Shown: piece by piece, positions 25,973-34,363 of the stretch
Layout: each line of letters opens with the position of its first letter
Position numbering within the stretch: the stretch's first letter is position 1
Made by a program: the position numbers and the translations under genes
Notes under the pieces: model-generated
The model's input: the letters and a program-made list of their open reading frames with translations, nothing else
Told to the model about the DNA's origin: nothing
The model's database searches: none
Assembly (NCBI RefSeq): GCF_000374345.1
Contig: NZ_KB893985.1
Coordinates: forward strand, 1-64,000
Reading direction: 5' to 3'
DNA length: 64,000 bases
From: Heyndrickxia acidiproducens DSM 23148
GTDB taxonomy: Bacteria; Bacillota; Bacilli; Bacillales; Bacillaceae_C

Positions 25973-26001
25973 AGATAACATATTTGGAGAGGAGACGTCA
26001 A
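25973..26001 (-). promoter_or_regulatory. Sigma-A promoter of the his operon
   Basis: Minus strand: TTGACG (26001-25996), 17-bp spacer, TTATCT (25978-25973), about 76 bp before the hisZ start. No T-box features (such as the GGGTGG antiterminator bulge) are seen in the short leader. Confidence 0.65.
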
Positions 26002-26297
26002 GAAGAAATGTTGCAGAGGTTCAGGGCCCTTTTGCTAATAGATTTCGACAAATATAACAGATATTCCTGCAATTAAAACCTGCCAATTCCCCGAAATCCC
26101 TAAAATATGAAAATTGTTCAAAAACCTTATTAAAAAAACCTCCTAAAATGATGTAACCCCCTAAGTAAAAACAGCTAGGGGGATTTTTAAACTTTAAATT
26201 TTCAAGTGCAAGCAGAAGGAATAGCTGGCAGATAGGCCTGTGGATTACTTGCCGGCACAGCATTTTAGGCTTATGGTGCCGGCTGTCCTTAAAAGTT
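26002..26297. other. Intergenic region with an orphan terminator and a second hairpin
   Basis: No convincing protein gene. On the plus strand CCCCCTA (26157-26163) pairs with TAGGGGG (26176-26182) followed by ATTTTT, a good intrinsic terminator with no plus-strand gene upstream. A second hairpin, GCCGGCAC (26251-26258) with GTGCCGGC (26276-26283), lies just after namZ and may stop that minus-strand operon, although its tail is not T-rich. A short plus-strand RNA ending at about 26188 is possible. Confidence 0.4.
26157..26188 (+). terminator. Intrinsic terminator without an obvious upstream gene
   Basis: A 7-bp perfect stem with a 12-nt loop and a T-rich tail on the plus strand. The his operon and the namZ operon both run on the other strand. 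Confidence 0.55.
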
Positions 26298-27566
26298 TCA
26301 ATGATACATCAAATACTTGGCGCGTTTTTTCTTCCATTCCTTCAAATCTTTCTGCCAGCGCTTTTCAATGTCCTGCAGGGATGTGCCATTGTTGATCGCT
26401 TCCCTTACCCAGACGTTTCCGATCAGCTGGTCAAAGTAGGAAACGCCATTTTTGTCCTCGGCACGGAAGGCAAATTGATTCGGATAGAGGTCATGGATCG
26501 TTTTGACAATCGCCAAGCCGGTTTTTACAGATTGGTACTTATTCCGGTCTGTAACATGGATCTGGATGCCGTTTGTAAGCCGGCCGCTCCATTTAGATGT
26601 TGTTGGCGTAAACGAAGCGCTCCTGAAACGCACCCCCGGCAGCCCCAGTTGGTTAAGTTTTACAGTCAGCCGGTCACCATCGATAAACGGGGCGCCGATC
26701 AATTCAAACGGCCGCGTTGTCCCCCGCCCTTCTGAAATATTTGTCCCTTCTATCAATGCCGTACCGGGATAGACGGCGGCCGTGTCCAGTGTCGGCATAT
26801 TCGGTGACGGCATCACCCATTCGAGCGGGGTGTCGTCCATATACATTTCTCTGTGCCAGCCTTTCATCGGGACGACAGTGAGATCAGCGCCGATTCCGCA
26901 TGCTTTATTAAAATATTTTGCCAGTTCGCCGACAGTCATGCCATGGCGGAGGGCAATCGGGTACATCCCGACAAAAGAAGCATAGTCCGGATTAAGTACC
27001 GGTCCTTCTACTTTCGTGCCGCCAATCGGGTTCGGGCGGTCAAGGACGATAAATGGGATGCCTTTTTCCTTTGCCGCTTCCATCGCATAGGCCATCGTGT
27101 AAATATAAGTGTAAAACCGGGCTCCCACATCCTGGATATCAAAAACGAGCACATCGACATCTTTGAGCATTTCCGGTGTGGGCTTTTTTGTTTCACCGTA
27201 TAAGCTGTACACCGGAAGACCCGTTTTCAGATCTGTGTAAAACGGTACATAAGCTCCTGCCTCGGCACTGCCGCGGACGCCGTGCTCCGGGCCAAACAAC
27301 GCAGTCAAATGAATGTCTGAATTGCCTGCAAAACGATCAACAATGCTGTTTAACGATTGGTCTACGCCGGTCGGGTTGGTGATTAGCCCAACGCGTTTCC
27401 CTTTTAACAAGTCGAGCCTGTCTTTCAGCAAAACATCAACGCCAAGTTGAAACGAAGACCGCTTATGTGATTGCGGCGGTTTGCTGTGTGCAACCTGTAC
27501 TGCCGCCAGAGAGGAAAAAGCTAAAAGGAACACCAGAATGGCAGCATACCATTTTTTCATTTTCAT
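26298..27566 (-). CDS. namZ: Exo-beta-N-acetylmuramidase NamZ (DUF1343)
   Basis: A secreted 422-residue DUF1343 protein; in B. subtilis NamZ (YbbC) removes terminal MurNAc from peptidoglycan fragments. The signal peptide (MKMKKWYAAILVFLLAFSSL) is followed by family regions LGVDVLLKDRLDLLKGKRV, LFGPEHGVRG, VFDIQDVGARFYTYIYTM, LDRPNPIGG and LIEGTNISEGRGTTRPFE. It is third in the operon nagZ-amiE-namZ and starts 12 bp after amiE, with AAGGGGGAAT in front of its ATG. With its neighbours it would break down muropeptides outside the cell. Confidence 0.9.
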   Translation of the reverse strand: MKMKKWYAAILVFLLAFSSLAAVQVAHSKPPQSHKRSSFQLGVDVLLKDRLDLLKGKRVGLITNPTGVDQSLNSIVDRFAGNSDIHLTALFGPEHGVRGSAEAGAYVPFYTDLKTGLPVYSLYGETKKPTPEMLKDVDVLVFDIQDVGARFYTYIYTMAYAMEAAKEKGIPFIVLDRPNPIGGTKVEGPVLNPDYASFVGMYPIALRHGMTVGELAKYFNKACGIGADLTVVPMKGWHREMYMDDTPLEWVMPSPNMPTLDTAAVYPGTALIEGTNISEGRGTTRPFELIGAPFIDGDRLTVKLNQLGLPGVRFRSASFTPTTSKWSGRLTNGIQIHVTDRNKYQSVKTGLAIVKTIHDLYPNQFAFRAEDKNGVSYFDQLIGNVWVREAINNGTSLQDIEKRWQKDLKEWKKKRAKYLMYH

Positions 27567-27578
27567 GCAGATTCCCCC

Positions 27579-29249
27579 TTACCGGTTTCGAAGTGCCCAG
27601 CCTGTACTTGTGAAAACAGCCTTGATGGGTTGGCCTCCCGCTATCACTTCAGGTTTAAGCACATACCAGCCGCGGCCGTTTACCGATCCGTCTGTTTCAT
27701 AAACGAAGCGAAGATATTTCGTTCCCTCAGGCAGCGGGCAGGATATTTGTTTCCAGGTGCCGCTTGAACCGGTTAAATCCTCGCCGAGCGTTGTCCATGT
27801 TTTGCCGTCTTTAGAGGCTTGCACTCTGCCCCAGTCTGCATTCTGTTCAATGCGGTACCAGGTTTGGAAGCGGAGAACCGCCGGCTTGTTCAGACTGACT
27901 TCAGTTTGCAGAACGAATTCATTATTGTCGCCATAGCCCGCAAACCATGCCTGCTTTTTCCCGGGGATTGCGACCGGAATCGCATCTGCTGCAAGCCGGG
28001 CTACTGTTCTTCTTATGCCGTTTGTCGAAACCGTGTCGCGGGTCGGATGGACGCGGTTGGTTAACAGGATGACAATGGTCTGGTTTTTCGGGCTGATGAC
28101 AATTGATGTGCCGGTATAGCCGGTATGGCCCATGGTGTTCATGTCTGCGAACGCATCCATGTACCAGCCCTGGTTCAGCTCGAAACCGAGCCCGTGATCA
28201 TCACCCGGAAAAGCGCTGTTCAAATTCTGTTCCATCAGCTGCACGGTTGATGCTTTTAAAATCCGGGTGCTGCCGTATTTGCCTTGCTGCAGAATCGTTT
28301 GTGCAAGTACAGCGAGGTCATGCGCGGTTGAAAACACGCCTGCATGTCCCGCCACGCCGCCGAGCGCCCATGCGTTTTCGTCATGAACCTGTCCCCGTAT
28401 AAGCCCCCTGTCCGTCCACGTTTGATACTCTGTTGCGGCAATGCGCTGTTTTAACGATGCGGGCGGATTATACATCGTGTCTTTCATGCCGAGCGGATTG
28501 GTGATATGGTCTTTTACATACGCATCAAGCCTTTGCCCGCTGAGCCGTTCGACTAAGACGCCAAGCGTGATCATATTTAAATCGCTGTACGTATAAACCG
28601 TTCCCGGCGGATTGGCAAGCCCGTGCTTCAGGACAATTTCAAGGCGGTCTTCCCGTGATGTACCCATTTTATAAACCGGAATGCCAGCTTCAAATCCTGA
28701 AGTATGGGTCATGAGCCCGCGGATTGTGACGGATTCTTTTCCGTTCTCCGCAAATTCCGGAATGTACTTGGCAACAGGGTCCTCGAGCGTAAATTTCCCT
28801 TTCTCATACAGCTGCATGGCGGCGATCGAAGTGAACAGCTTGCTGATCGATGCAATATCATAAATCGTGTTTGTTTTTGCAGCTGCCGGATCGGGTGCTT
28901 CCGTATATTGGTCATCCGTGTAACGGTAAGCATAGCCGTATGCCTGCTCTTTTACCACTGCCCCTTTCCGCGCCACAAGCACGACAGCGCCCGGCATAAC
29001 TTTACGCGCAATCGCTTCGTTTACAGCCCGGTCTATTTCATTTAATGGGCTGTGCACCATCCCGGCTGTTTCAGGGGGGCCTTTATGCAACACACTGGAA
29101 GATGGGCCCGGCTTGTCCCAGGAAAACCTGGCCGGCGCCTCTCCCCATGTTTTTTTGTCCGCTTCTTTTGCAAAAACCGGCGCGGCATATCCCCATAACA
29201 TCGTCATCATCAACACCCATACACCAATTTTTAGGCCTCTGCTTTTCAA
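27579..29249 (-). CDS. amiE: AmiE-like secreted serine beta-lactamase-fold N-acetylmuramyl-L-alanine amidase, with extra C-terminal domain
   Basis: A secreted protein of 556 residues. The signal peptide is followed by a serine beta-lactamase/penicillin-binding-like domain (about 65-420) with SISK as the SxxK nucleophile motif near residue 136, a YSDLN second motif and HTGYTG as the KTG-type third motif. In B. subtilis the neighbour of NagZ and NamZ, AmiE (YbbE), cleaves the peptide from MurNAc and is about 440 residues. Here about 120 more residues (from about 425) look like a beta-sandwich with LRFQTWYRIEQNADWGRVQA and KYLRFVYETDGSVNGRGWYV, possibly wall or sugar binding. The TTG at 29249 has the better spacing from AAGGGGGG. 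Confidence 0.82.
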   Translation of the reverse strand: MKSRGLKIGVWVLMMTMLWGYAAPVFAKEADKKTWGEAPARFSWDKPGPSSSVLHKGPPETAGMVHSPLNEIDRAVNEAIARKVMPGAVVLVARKGAVVKEQAYGYAYRYTDDQYTEAPDPAAAKTNTIYDIASISKLFTSIAAMQLYEKGKFTLEDPVAKYIPEFAENGKESVTIRGLMTHTSGFEAGIPVYKMGTSREDRLEIVLKHGLANPPGTVYTYSDLNMITLGVLVERLSGQRLDAYVKDHITNPLGMKDTMYNPPASLKQRIAATEYQTWTDRGLIRGQVHDENAWALGGVAGHAGVFSTAHDLAVLAQTILQQGKYGSTRILKASTVQLMEQNLNSAFPGDDHGLGFELNQGWYMDAFADMNTMGHTGYTGTSIVISPKNQTIVILLTNRVHPTRDTVSTNGIRRTVARLAADAIPVAIPGKKQAWFAGYGDNNEFVLQTEVSLNKPAVLRFQTWYRIEQNADWGRVQASKDGKTWTTLGEDLTGSSGTWKQISCPLPEGTKYLRFVYETDGSVNGRGWYVLKPEVIAGGQPIKAVFTSTGWALRNR

Positions 29250-29263
29250 AAACAATTCCCCCC

Positions 29264-31036
29264 TTATTGATATTTAAGCCCATACCCAAATGGATAATGC
29301 CCCGGAATCGAGACCGGCAAATGCCCGCCTGGATTGATTTCGCCTGCGAGTGCTTTTGCGGCTGCTTTTGTTGATGCATCACGGTTTCCGTACGTTAACA
29401 GGTTGGCGTCCGCTTCAGGCGCGCCCATGATGTCGTAAGGATTCCGCACCGATACCATCACAACTGGTTTTCCCGCTGTTTTTAATGCTTTCAGGAACGC
29501 CTGCAGGGCTTTGTTTGTATTCACATTATAGGCAGGGACAACAATGACATCCGCCGTTTTCGCTTTTTCAGCAGCGTCCTTCATCTGTTCCTGTGTTGGC
29601 GAAATTGCGGTGGCATAACTGCTTGCTTTAAAACTTTTTTCCGCTAAAAGTGCTGCCAAACGGTCGGTATTTGCTGCTGACGGTCCGGCAACCAATATGT
29701 TCTGCTGTTTTTGCAACGGTAGAATATTGTTGCTATTTTTTACAAGTGTCAGGCTTTTTTCCGCTATTTTATCCGCTGCCGCCAGATGTTCTGCTGTCCC
29801 GATATTCCTGAGTGCCTGCTTTTTTGTAAACGGGTGACGGACGATCCCGCGTTCATATTTTACCCCTAAAATCCGTGCAACCGACTCATCCAACCGTTTG
29901 CGGCTGATTTTACCTTCTTTCACTGCCTTAAGCACTGACTGGTAAGCAACATCAACATCTGGCGGATTCAGCAAGATGTCGGCGCCCGCTTCAAAAGCCG
30001 CAACCGCAACCTGGCCGGCAGGCAGGACATTGGCGCCCGACATATCGAGGCTGTCTGTAATAATCAGGCCATTGTAACCAAGCTTTTCACGGAGCAGCCC
30101 CGTCATTATTTTTTTGGAGAGTGTTGCCGGCAAGCCGGAATCATCCAGGGCGGGGACGACAATATGTGCCGTCATAATTGCGTCAACTCCCGAACGGATT
30201 GCCGCTTTAAACGGTTTTAAATCGACCTCATTTAACGTATTCAAGTCATGGTTAACAATAGGCAGGCCGTAGTGGGAATCGACATCGGTATCCCCGTGGC
30301 CGGGAAAATGCTTGCCGGTTGCAATCACATCTTCGCTTTGAAACCCGGCAATCTGTGCCGTTCCGAGAGTGGCAACGAGATCGGGGTTCTCAGAATAGGA
30401 ACGCACCCCGATAACAGGATTTTCCGGATTAACATTTACATCAAGATCCGGTGCAAAATCCATATTAATCCCGAGGCTTTTAAGTTCTGTACCCATGATT
30501 TGCGCAGACTGCCTGGCGTATGCAGCAGACCGTGCAGCCCCGAGCGCCATGTTCCCGGGAAAAACAGCCGCCGGTTCTGTTACGCGCGCCACAACTCCGC
30601 CTTCCTGGTCGGTTGAGATAAACAGCGGAATGCCCGGCCTCTGTTTCAAGGCTATTTTTTGCAAGCCATTGGATAATTGCTGCACCTGGGCAGTATCGGC
30701 CGGTGTCCCGATATTATCCGACCAGTTGAAATAAATCACCCCGCCTATATGGTATTTTTTAATGATCTCTTTAAAATTCGCACCGCCGCGGTCTGCTTCC
30801 ATATTTGCTTCCGCATCGGCCGGATCATCCGGCGTTTTTCCGTTGGCATAGACGATAAACAACTGGCCGACCTTTTCTTCTAACGACATCCTTTTCAGTT
30901 TCGTTTCCACCCACCGGCTTTTCGCTTTATTTATACTGTTCCCGTGATTTTCCCCCGCATTGGCAGTGATGCCTGTAAAATTAACGATGGAAAAAAGCAA
31001 CATAAAAGCCAAACTATATTTCCCCAGTTTCTTCAA
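29264..31036 (-). CDS. nagZ: Secreted beta-N-acetylglucosaminidase NagZ (GH3)
   Basis: A 590-residue glycoside hydrolase family 3 enzyme that trims GlcNAc from the non-reducing end of muropeptides. After a signal peptide ending near ITANA comes the barrel with FISTDQEGGVVARVTEP, the Asp-His dyad loop ATGKHFPGHGDTDVDSHYG and the nucleophile Asp in LIITDSLDMSGA; a C-terminal alpha/beta domain follows, as in B. subtilis NagZ (YbbD). The TTG at 31036 lies 8 bp after AAAGGAG and is preferred over the TTG at 31054, which is part of that site. It is first in the operon. The MurNAc uptake and etherase genes murQ/murP/murR are not next to it. Confidence 0.92.
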   Translation of the reverse strand: MKKLGKYSLAFMLLFSIVNFTGITANAGENHGNSINKAKSRWVETKLKRMSLEEKVGQLFIVYANGKTPDDPADAEANMEADRGGANFKEIIKKYHIGGVIYFNWSDNIGTPADTAQVQQLSNGLQKIALKQRPGIPLFISTDQEGGVVARVTEPAAVFPGNMALGAARSAAYARQSAQIMGTELKSLGINMDFAPDLDVNVNPENPVIGVRSYSENPDLVATLGTAQIAGFQSEDVIATGKHFPGHGDTDVDSHYGLPIVNHDLNTLNEVDLKPFKAAIRSGVDAIMTAHIVVPALDDSGLPATLSKKIMTGLLREKLGYNGLIITDSLDMSGANVLPAGQVAVAAFEAGADILLNPPDVDVAYQSVLKAVKEGKISRKRLDESVARILGVKYERGIVRHPFTKKQALRNIGTAEHLAAADKIAEKSLTLVKNSNNILPLQKQQNILVAGPSAANTDRLAALLAEKSFKASSYATAISPTQEQMKDAAEKAKTADVIVVPAYNVNTNKALQAFLKALKTAGKPVVMVSVRNPYDIMGAPEADANLLTYGNRDASTKAAAKALAGEINPGGHLPVSIPGHYPFGYGLKYQ

Positions 31037-31089
31037 CCTGCCCGCTCCTTTCAAAATCGTTTCCTTTTCATTTCCAGTCTAGCTTGTCT

Positions 31090-31118
31090 ACTCTATTTGT
31101 CTATGCGACTTTTGTCAT
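31090..31118 (-). promoter_or_regulatory. Possible promoter of the nagZ-amiE-namZ operon
   Basis: Minus strand: ATGACA (31118-31113), 17-bp spacer, TAGAGT (31095-31090), 54 bp before nagZ. TAGACA-like repeats overlap the spacer and follow it. Confidence 0.4.
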
Positions 31119-31236
31119 TTTTGTTTTAATATTTTTTCTTTTTCGAAACTTATTGCCTGCGCCTTTTTGCTCATTTTTATTCTTGCCTTTTCATGCATCT
31201 GCATACACCCAGTCTTTTTAGAAAATTTTTCGCATT

Positions 31237-31266
31237 AAAAAAGCCTGCGCAAGAGCAAGCTTTTTT
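31237..31266 (-). terminator. Terminator of corA
   Basis: AAAAAAGC (31237-31244) and GCTTTTTT (31259-31266) with partial inner pairing; T run on the minus strand. Confidence 0.75.
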
Positions 31267-31269
31267 CCG

Positions 31270-32217
31270 TTATTTAAAGAGCGAGTGTTTTTCTTTCCCC
31301 TGTAAAATATCGCCGGTCCAGCCCCTTTTAAACAAAAAGAAATACAGGAAGACCGTATTGAGAAGAATCACGCCGAGCGCCAGCAAATAACCATAGTGCC
31401 AAGATAATTCCGGCATATTTTTAAAATTCATGCCCCATAAAGCGCCCCAGGCAGAGATTGGTGTAAACAGGGTTGTGATTACGGTCAAGGTTTTCATAAT
31501 GGAGTTTCCGCGGTGGCTGGATATGACTTCTTCGACATTAATCATGGTATCAATTTCCTGCTGGTATTCTTTTATCAAAGTCAGACATCGCTTCATCTTC
31601 ACATACCGCTGCCGGATCTGCGGGTAGCGAAGTATTTCTTCCCCGAACCCTTCTTCCAGGCCGAGCATAATTTCCTGGATCGGGATCATCAGATTTCTGC
31701 ATATTAATAATTCGTGGCGCCGTTCATAAATTTTATCCAAAGTATGAATATTATTCCGCTTTTGGATTTCCCAAATCAGATCATTCAGTTTTATTTCAAA
31801 GTCATCAATTTTTTTCAGATAGTTATTGGTGAGGGCACCGAGAATAATTGAAAAAGCTTCCACCGAATTTTGGGAGTGCTCCATTTGATTGATGATTTTT
31901 TTTATTTCGGTGTTCTTCAGCTTTGAAAAATCGAGGTCGACAGTTAAAAGAATCCGCTCCGTCAAATAAAAGTGGAACAAATCATGTTCTTCACGGTTAA
32001 TCGTGTTCTGCTGGTAAATCAGCGAACCGTTCACAAAAGGTTTTTCATAGCGGGTGGTATCTACTGTCAGTTTATTGGTTTGGTTTTTTTCTATATGATC
32101 GAGCCAGTCTTTGCATTCTTTATTTTCATCAATAATTTGTTTTATTTCCTCTTGATTATGGCTCTCCAGATGATACCATTTCCAGTGGTGGTCATCATTT
32201 TTGAATTCATGGATCAT
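31270..32217 (-). CDS. corA: CorA-family magnesium/cobalt transporter
   Basis: A 315-residue CorA-type pentameric cation channel. A long cytosolic N-terminal domain with many charged helices precedes two C-terminal membrane helices; the signature GMN that lines the pore is in ALWGMNFKNMPEL. The second helix (LLALGVILLNTVFLYFFLF) is followed by a basic tail. The length fits B. subtilis YfjQ. The ATG at 32217 follows GGGGGATGG. It is a single gene with its own terminator. Confidence 0.92.
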   Translation of the reverse strand: MIHEFKNDDHHWKWYHLESHNQEEIKQIIDENKECKDWLDHIEKNQTNKLTVDTTRYEKPFVNGSLIYQQNTINREEHDLFHFYLTERILLTVDLDFSKLKNTEIKKIINQMEHSQNSVEAFSIILGALTNNYLKKIDDFEIKLNDLIWEIQKRNNIHTLDKIYERRHELLICRNLMIPIQEIMLGLEEGFGEEILRYPQIRQRYVKMKRCLTLIKEYQQEIDTMINVEEVISSHRGNSIMKTLTVITTLFTPISAWGALWGMNFKNMPELSWHYGYLLALGVILLNTVFLYFFLFKRGWTGDILQGKEKHSLFK

Positions 32218-32285
32218 ACGCCATCCCCCCAGTTTCTGTTTCGTTTCCCATTCATATTCCCGCTTGCATGTATTTAAAACGCGGT

Positions 32286-33371
32286 TTAAAAGGAATGCGG
32301 GTCTGGCAGGATGTCGCGGCTGATATAAAACAGGACGCCGAGGACAGCGATTAAACCTAAATAGGCCAAGCCGGTGCTGATTTTTTCTTTTGTTGTCGTT
32401 TTATAATAGTTGCGCCGCCTGGCAACGGCTTCTTTTTCGGTTTTAATGGTTTTGCCAAGCCAGTTCAAGCCGGTTTCCACATCCTCGTAAGACGTTTCAT
32501 CATACATTTCCAGCTGTTTTTCCATTAGCGCAAGCCTTGGTTTCCGGTATTTTTTATCCAGCTTTTGATTTTCCTCCAGCTGTTCGAATCTTTCTTTTAA
32601 GTGCCTGGCGTATTGGACATCGTCATAAGCAATGGTGTTGCGCTGATAAACATCATCCATCTGCTGATACGCTTCAAATCGCTTTTTCCTTTTTTTCAGC
32701 ATCCGTACATACGCCTCAGCCAGCCGGCCTTCATAGGGTCTTCGCAGCTGCGAAAATGCTTCAATAGCGCCAATGATGATGATGAAAATGACGATCGGGC
32801 TCGGTACGAAAAATGTGTAAACCCCAAGCAGCAGCAAACCGGCCCCCCAGATTTTCGGGGAAAGCACAGTAACAATCCGCCCGCCATCGAGCGGAGAGAG
32901 CGGGATCAGATTAAACAGATTCAGTATCGAACCGATGTAAACCGCAAGCAGCCAGATATCGCCGTGAAAGATCAAGTAAAAGAGAAGCGCAATGATGGTA
33001 GCAATTGTGCCGAATAATGGCCCCCCGTAGGCGATATAACTCTCGTCTTTTGAGTGTTTTATGTCTTCCTTTAATCCTACAGCTGCGCCGACAAACGGGA
33101 TAAAAAAGATTGGCGATGTTTTCACGCCGCGCTGCTTAGCAGCAATCATATGCCCGGATTCATGCACCAGCATGGAATACATTAAGGCAATGGCAAATGA
33201 CCAGCCGTAAGCCACAGCATATACCCCAAGTGATAAAAATAAAGTAAACAAGGAAGATAATTTTGTTAATTTTAATATCACCAGCAAATATTTTAGTTTT
33301 GCCGCAATCAAAAGGCCGATGGAACCCAGACTAATGGCCGTCCGCAGTGTTTTCCCCTTTTTTCCGGACAT
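32286..33371 (-). CDS. M50-family membrane zinc metalloprotease (site-2 protease-like)
   Basis: A 361-residue membrane protein with the zinc-binding HESGH in MYSMLVHESGHMIAAKQRGV and the second metal-site motif NLIPLSPLDGGRIV, both within membrane segments, as in site-2 proteases. The segment from about 200 to 330 is soluble and highly charged (KKRKKRFEAY, YDDVQYARHLKERFEQLEEN), then a last helix. Such soluble tails may hold substrate- or nucleotide-sensing functions. The substrate is unknown, and no anti-sigma factor is nearby. The ATG at 33371 is chosen because AAAGGG precedes it properly. Confidence 0.82.
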   Translation of the reverse strand: MSGKKGKTLRTAISLGSIGLLIAAKLKYLLVILKLTKLSSLFTLFLSLGVYAVAYGWSFAIALMYSMLVHESGHMIAAKQRGVKTSPIFFIPFVGAAVGLKEDIKHSKDESYIAYGGPLFGTIATIIALLFYLIFHGDIWLLAVYIGSILNLFNLIPLSPLDGGRIVTVLSPKIWGAGLLLLGVYTFFVPSPIVIFIIIIGAIEAFSQLRRPYEGRLAEAYVRMLKKRKKRFEAYQQMDDVYQRNTIAYDDVQYARHLKERFEQLEENQKLDKKYRKPRLALMEKQLEMYDETSYEDVETGLNWLGKTIKTEKEAVARRRNYYKTTTKEKISTGLAYLGLIAVLGVLFYISRDILPDPHSF

Positions 33372-33646
33372 TTTTGTCACCCTTTCATTATGCTTTTCAA
33401 CTCTTTATCTATAAATCCACTATACTGTAAAACTTGCTGTGTTGGAATGTTTCAATACTTGAGCATTTAACCGTGACAGGATTACGAACACCCTCCGGTT
33501 AAGGTTTCGGTTTCGCAAAAATTTTCATGTATGCCGGCTCTGCCCTGCCTGTTGGGTTTCCCTGTGCCTTTTCATCCCTTCCCCTGGCATGAAACAAAGT
33601 TGTCCTGCATAAAATGTACAAGTTTCCGTATGAAGGAGTGGGGCAA
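33372..33646. other. Divergent intergenic region
   Basis: Between the M50 protease (minus) and the LysE-family gene (plus). An inverted repeat TTAACCG (33467-33473) / CGGTTAA (33496-33502) is the only clear structure. No gene is evident. Confidence 0.4.
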
Positions 33647-34279
33647 TTGAGCATGAGTCTTCTTGCCGGTTATATTTTCTTAGGCCTGACGTTAGCGGCA
33701 CCCATCGGCCCGGTGAATTCCGCCCGTATTGATAAAGGCATTAAAAACGGGTTCTGGCACGCCTGGATGGTCGGCACCGGGTCAATGATGGCGGATGCCA
33801 TTTTTATGCTGGCGGTCTATTTGGGGCTTGTCCAATTTTTAACAATTGAGATGATACAGGTGTTTCTCTGGCTGTTTGGCGGGTTTGTGCTGATTTATTC
33901 CGGTGTGGAAAGTATTGTCAGTGCAAGAACCATTATTGTCGATATGGACCGCAAGAAAGAACCGCTTACCACCTGTTTTTTCACCGGATTTATCATGTCA
34001 ATCACAAGCCCGCTCTCCATTCTGTTCTGGCTCGGAATTTATGGTTCGGTACTGGCAAAAACTGCGGCGAGCTTCGGGACCGGCATGCTAATGGCCTGCA
34101 GCAGCATGATATTTCTCGGCCTCTTCATTTGGGATATTTTTATGGCTGCCTTAACTAGCGGATTCCGGCGTTTTTTAAATCATCGTACTTTGCAGGCCAT
34201 TTCTGTCATCTCCGGTGCATCGTTGATTGTATTCGGGCTTTATTTCGGCGGCCATGGCATCAAAACTTTGCTGAGTTAG
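33647..34279 (+). CDS. LysE-family amino acid exporter
   Basis: A 210-residue LysE/RhtB-type exporter with six predicted helices. The N-terminal signature is GYIFLGLTLAAPIGPVNSAR, then GTGSMMADAIFMLAVYLGL and a conserved SPLSILFWLGIYGS. Substrates of this branch are amino acids or related metabolites; none can be named. I place the start at the TTG at 33647 (AAGGAGTG at 33633-33640) with the ATG at 33653 as an alternative; a frame opening at 33614 has no ribosome binding site. The APC permease follows after 84 bp. Confidence 0.85.
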   Translation: MSMSLLAGYIFLGLTLAAPIGPVNSARIDKGIKNGFWHAWMVGTGSMMADAIFMLAVYLGLVQFLTIEMIQVFLWLFGGFVLIYSGVESIVSARTIIVDMDRKKEPLTTCFFTGFIMSITSPLSILFWLGIYGSVLAKTAASFGTGMLMACSSMIFLGLFIWDIFMAALTSGFRRFLNHRTLQAISVISGASLIVFGLYFGGHGIKTLLS

Positions 34280-34315
34280 CACGCTTTTAAAAAAACCGCT
34301 TCTATACATAATTCT

Positions 34316-34357
34316 CCCTTTTTCATCAAACAGTATGACTATGTTGATGAAGGAGGG
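34316..34357 (+). promoter_or_regulatory. Hairpin sequestering the ribosome binding site of the amino acid permease
   Basis: CCCTTTTTCATCAA (34316-34329) can pair over all 14 positions (two G-U) with TTGATGAAGGAGGG (34344-34357), which contains the GGAGGG ribosome binding site of the gene starting at 34364. The loop is 14 nt. No T run follows, so this is not a terminator. It would hold translation off unless melted or displaced. Confidence 0.6.
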
Positions 34358-34363
34358 TGACGG

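Noticed and set aside
26021-26263. 80-codon minus-strand frame between hisZ and namZ
   Set aside because: It crosses both hairpins, has biased composition and no ribosome binding site.
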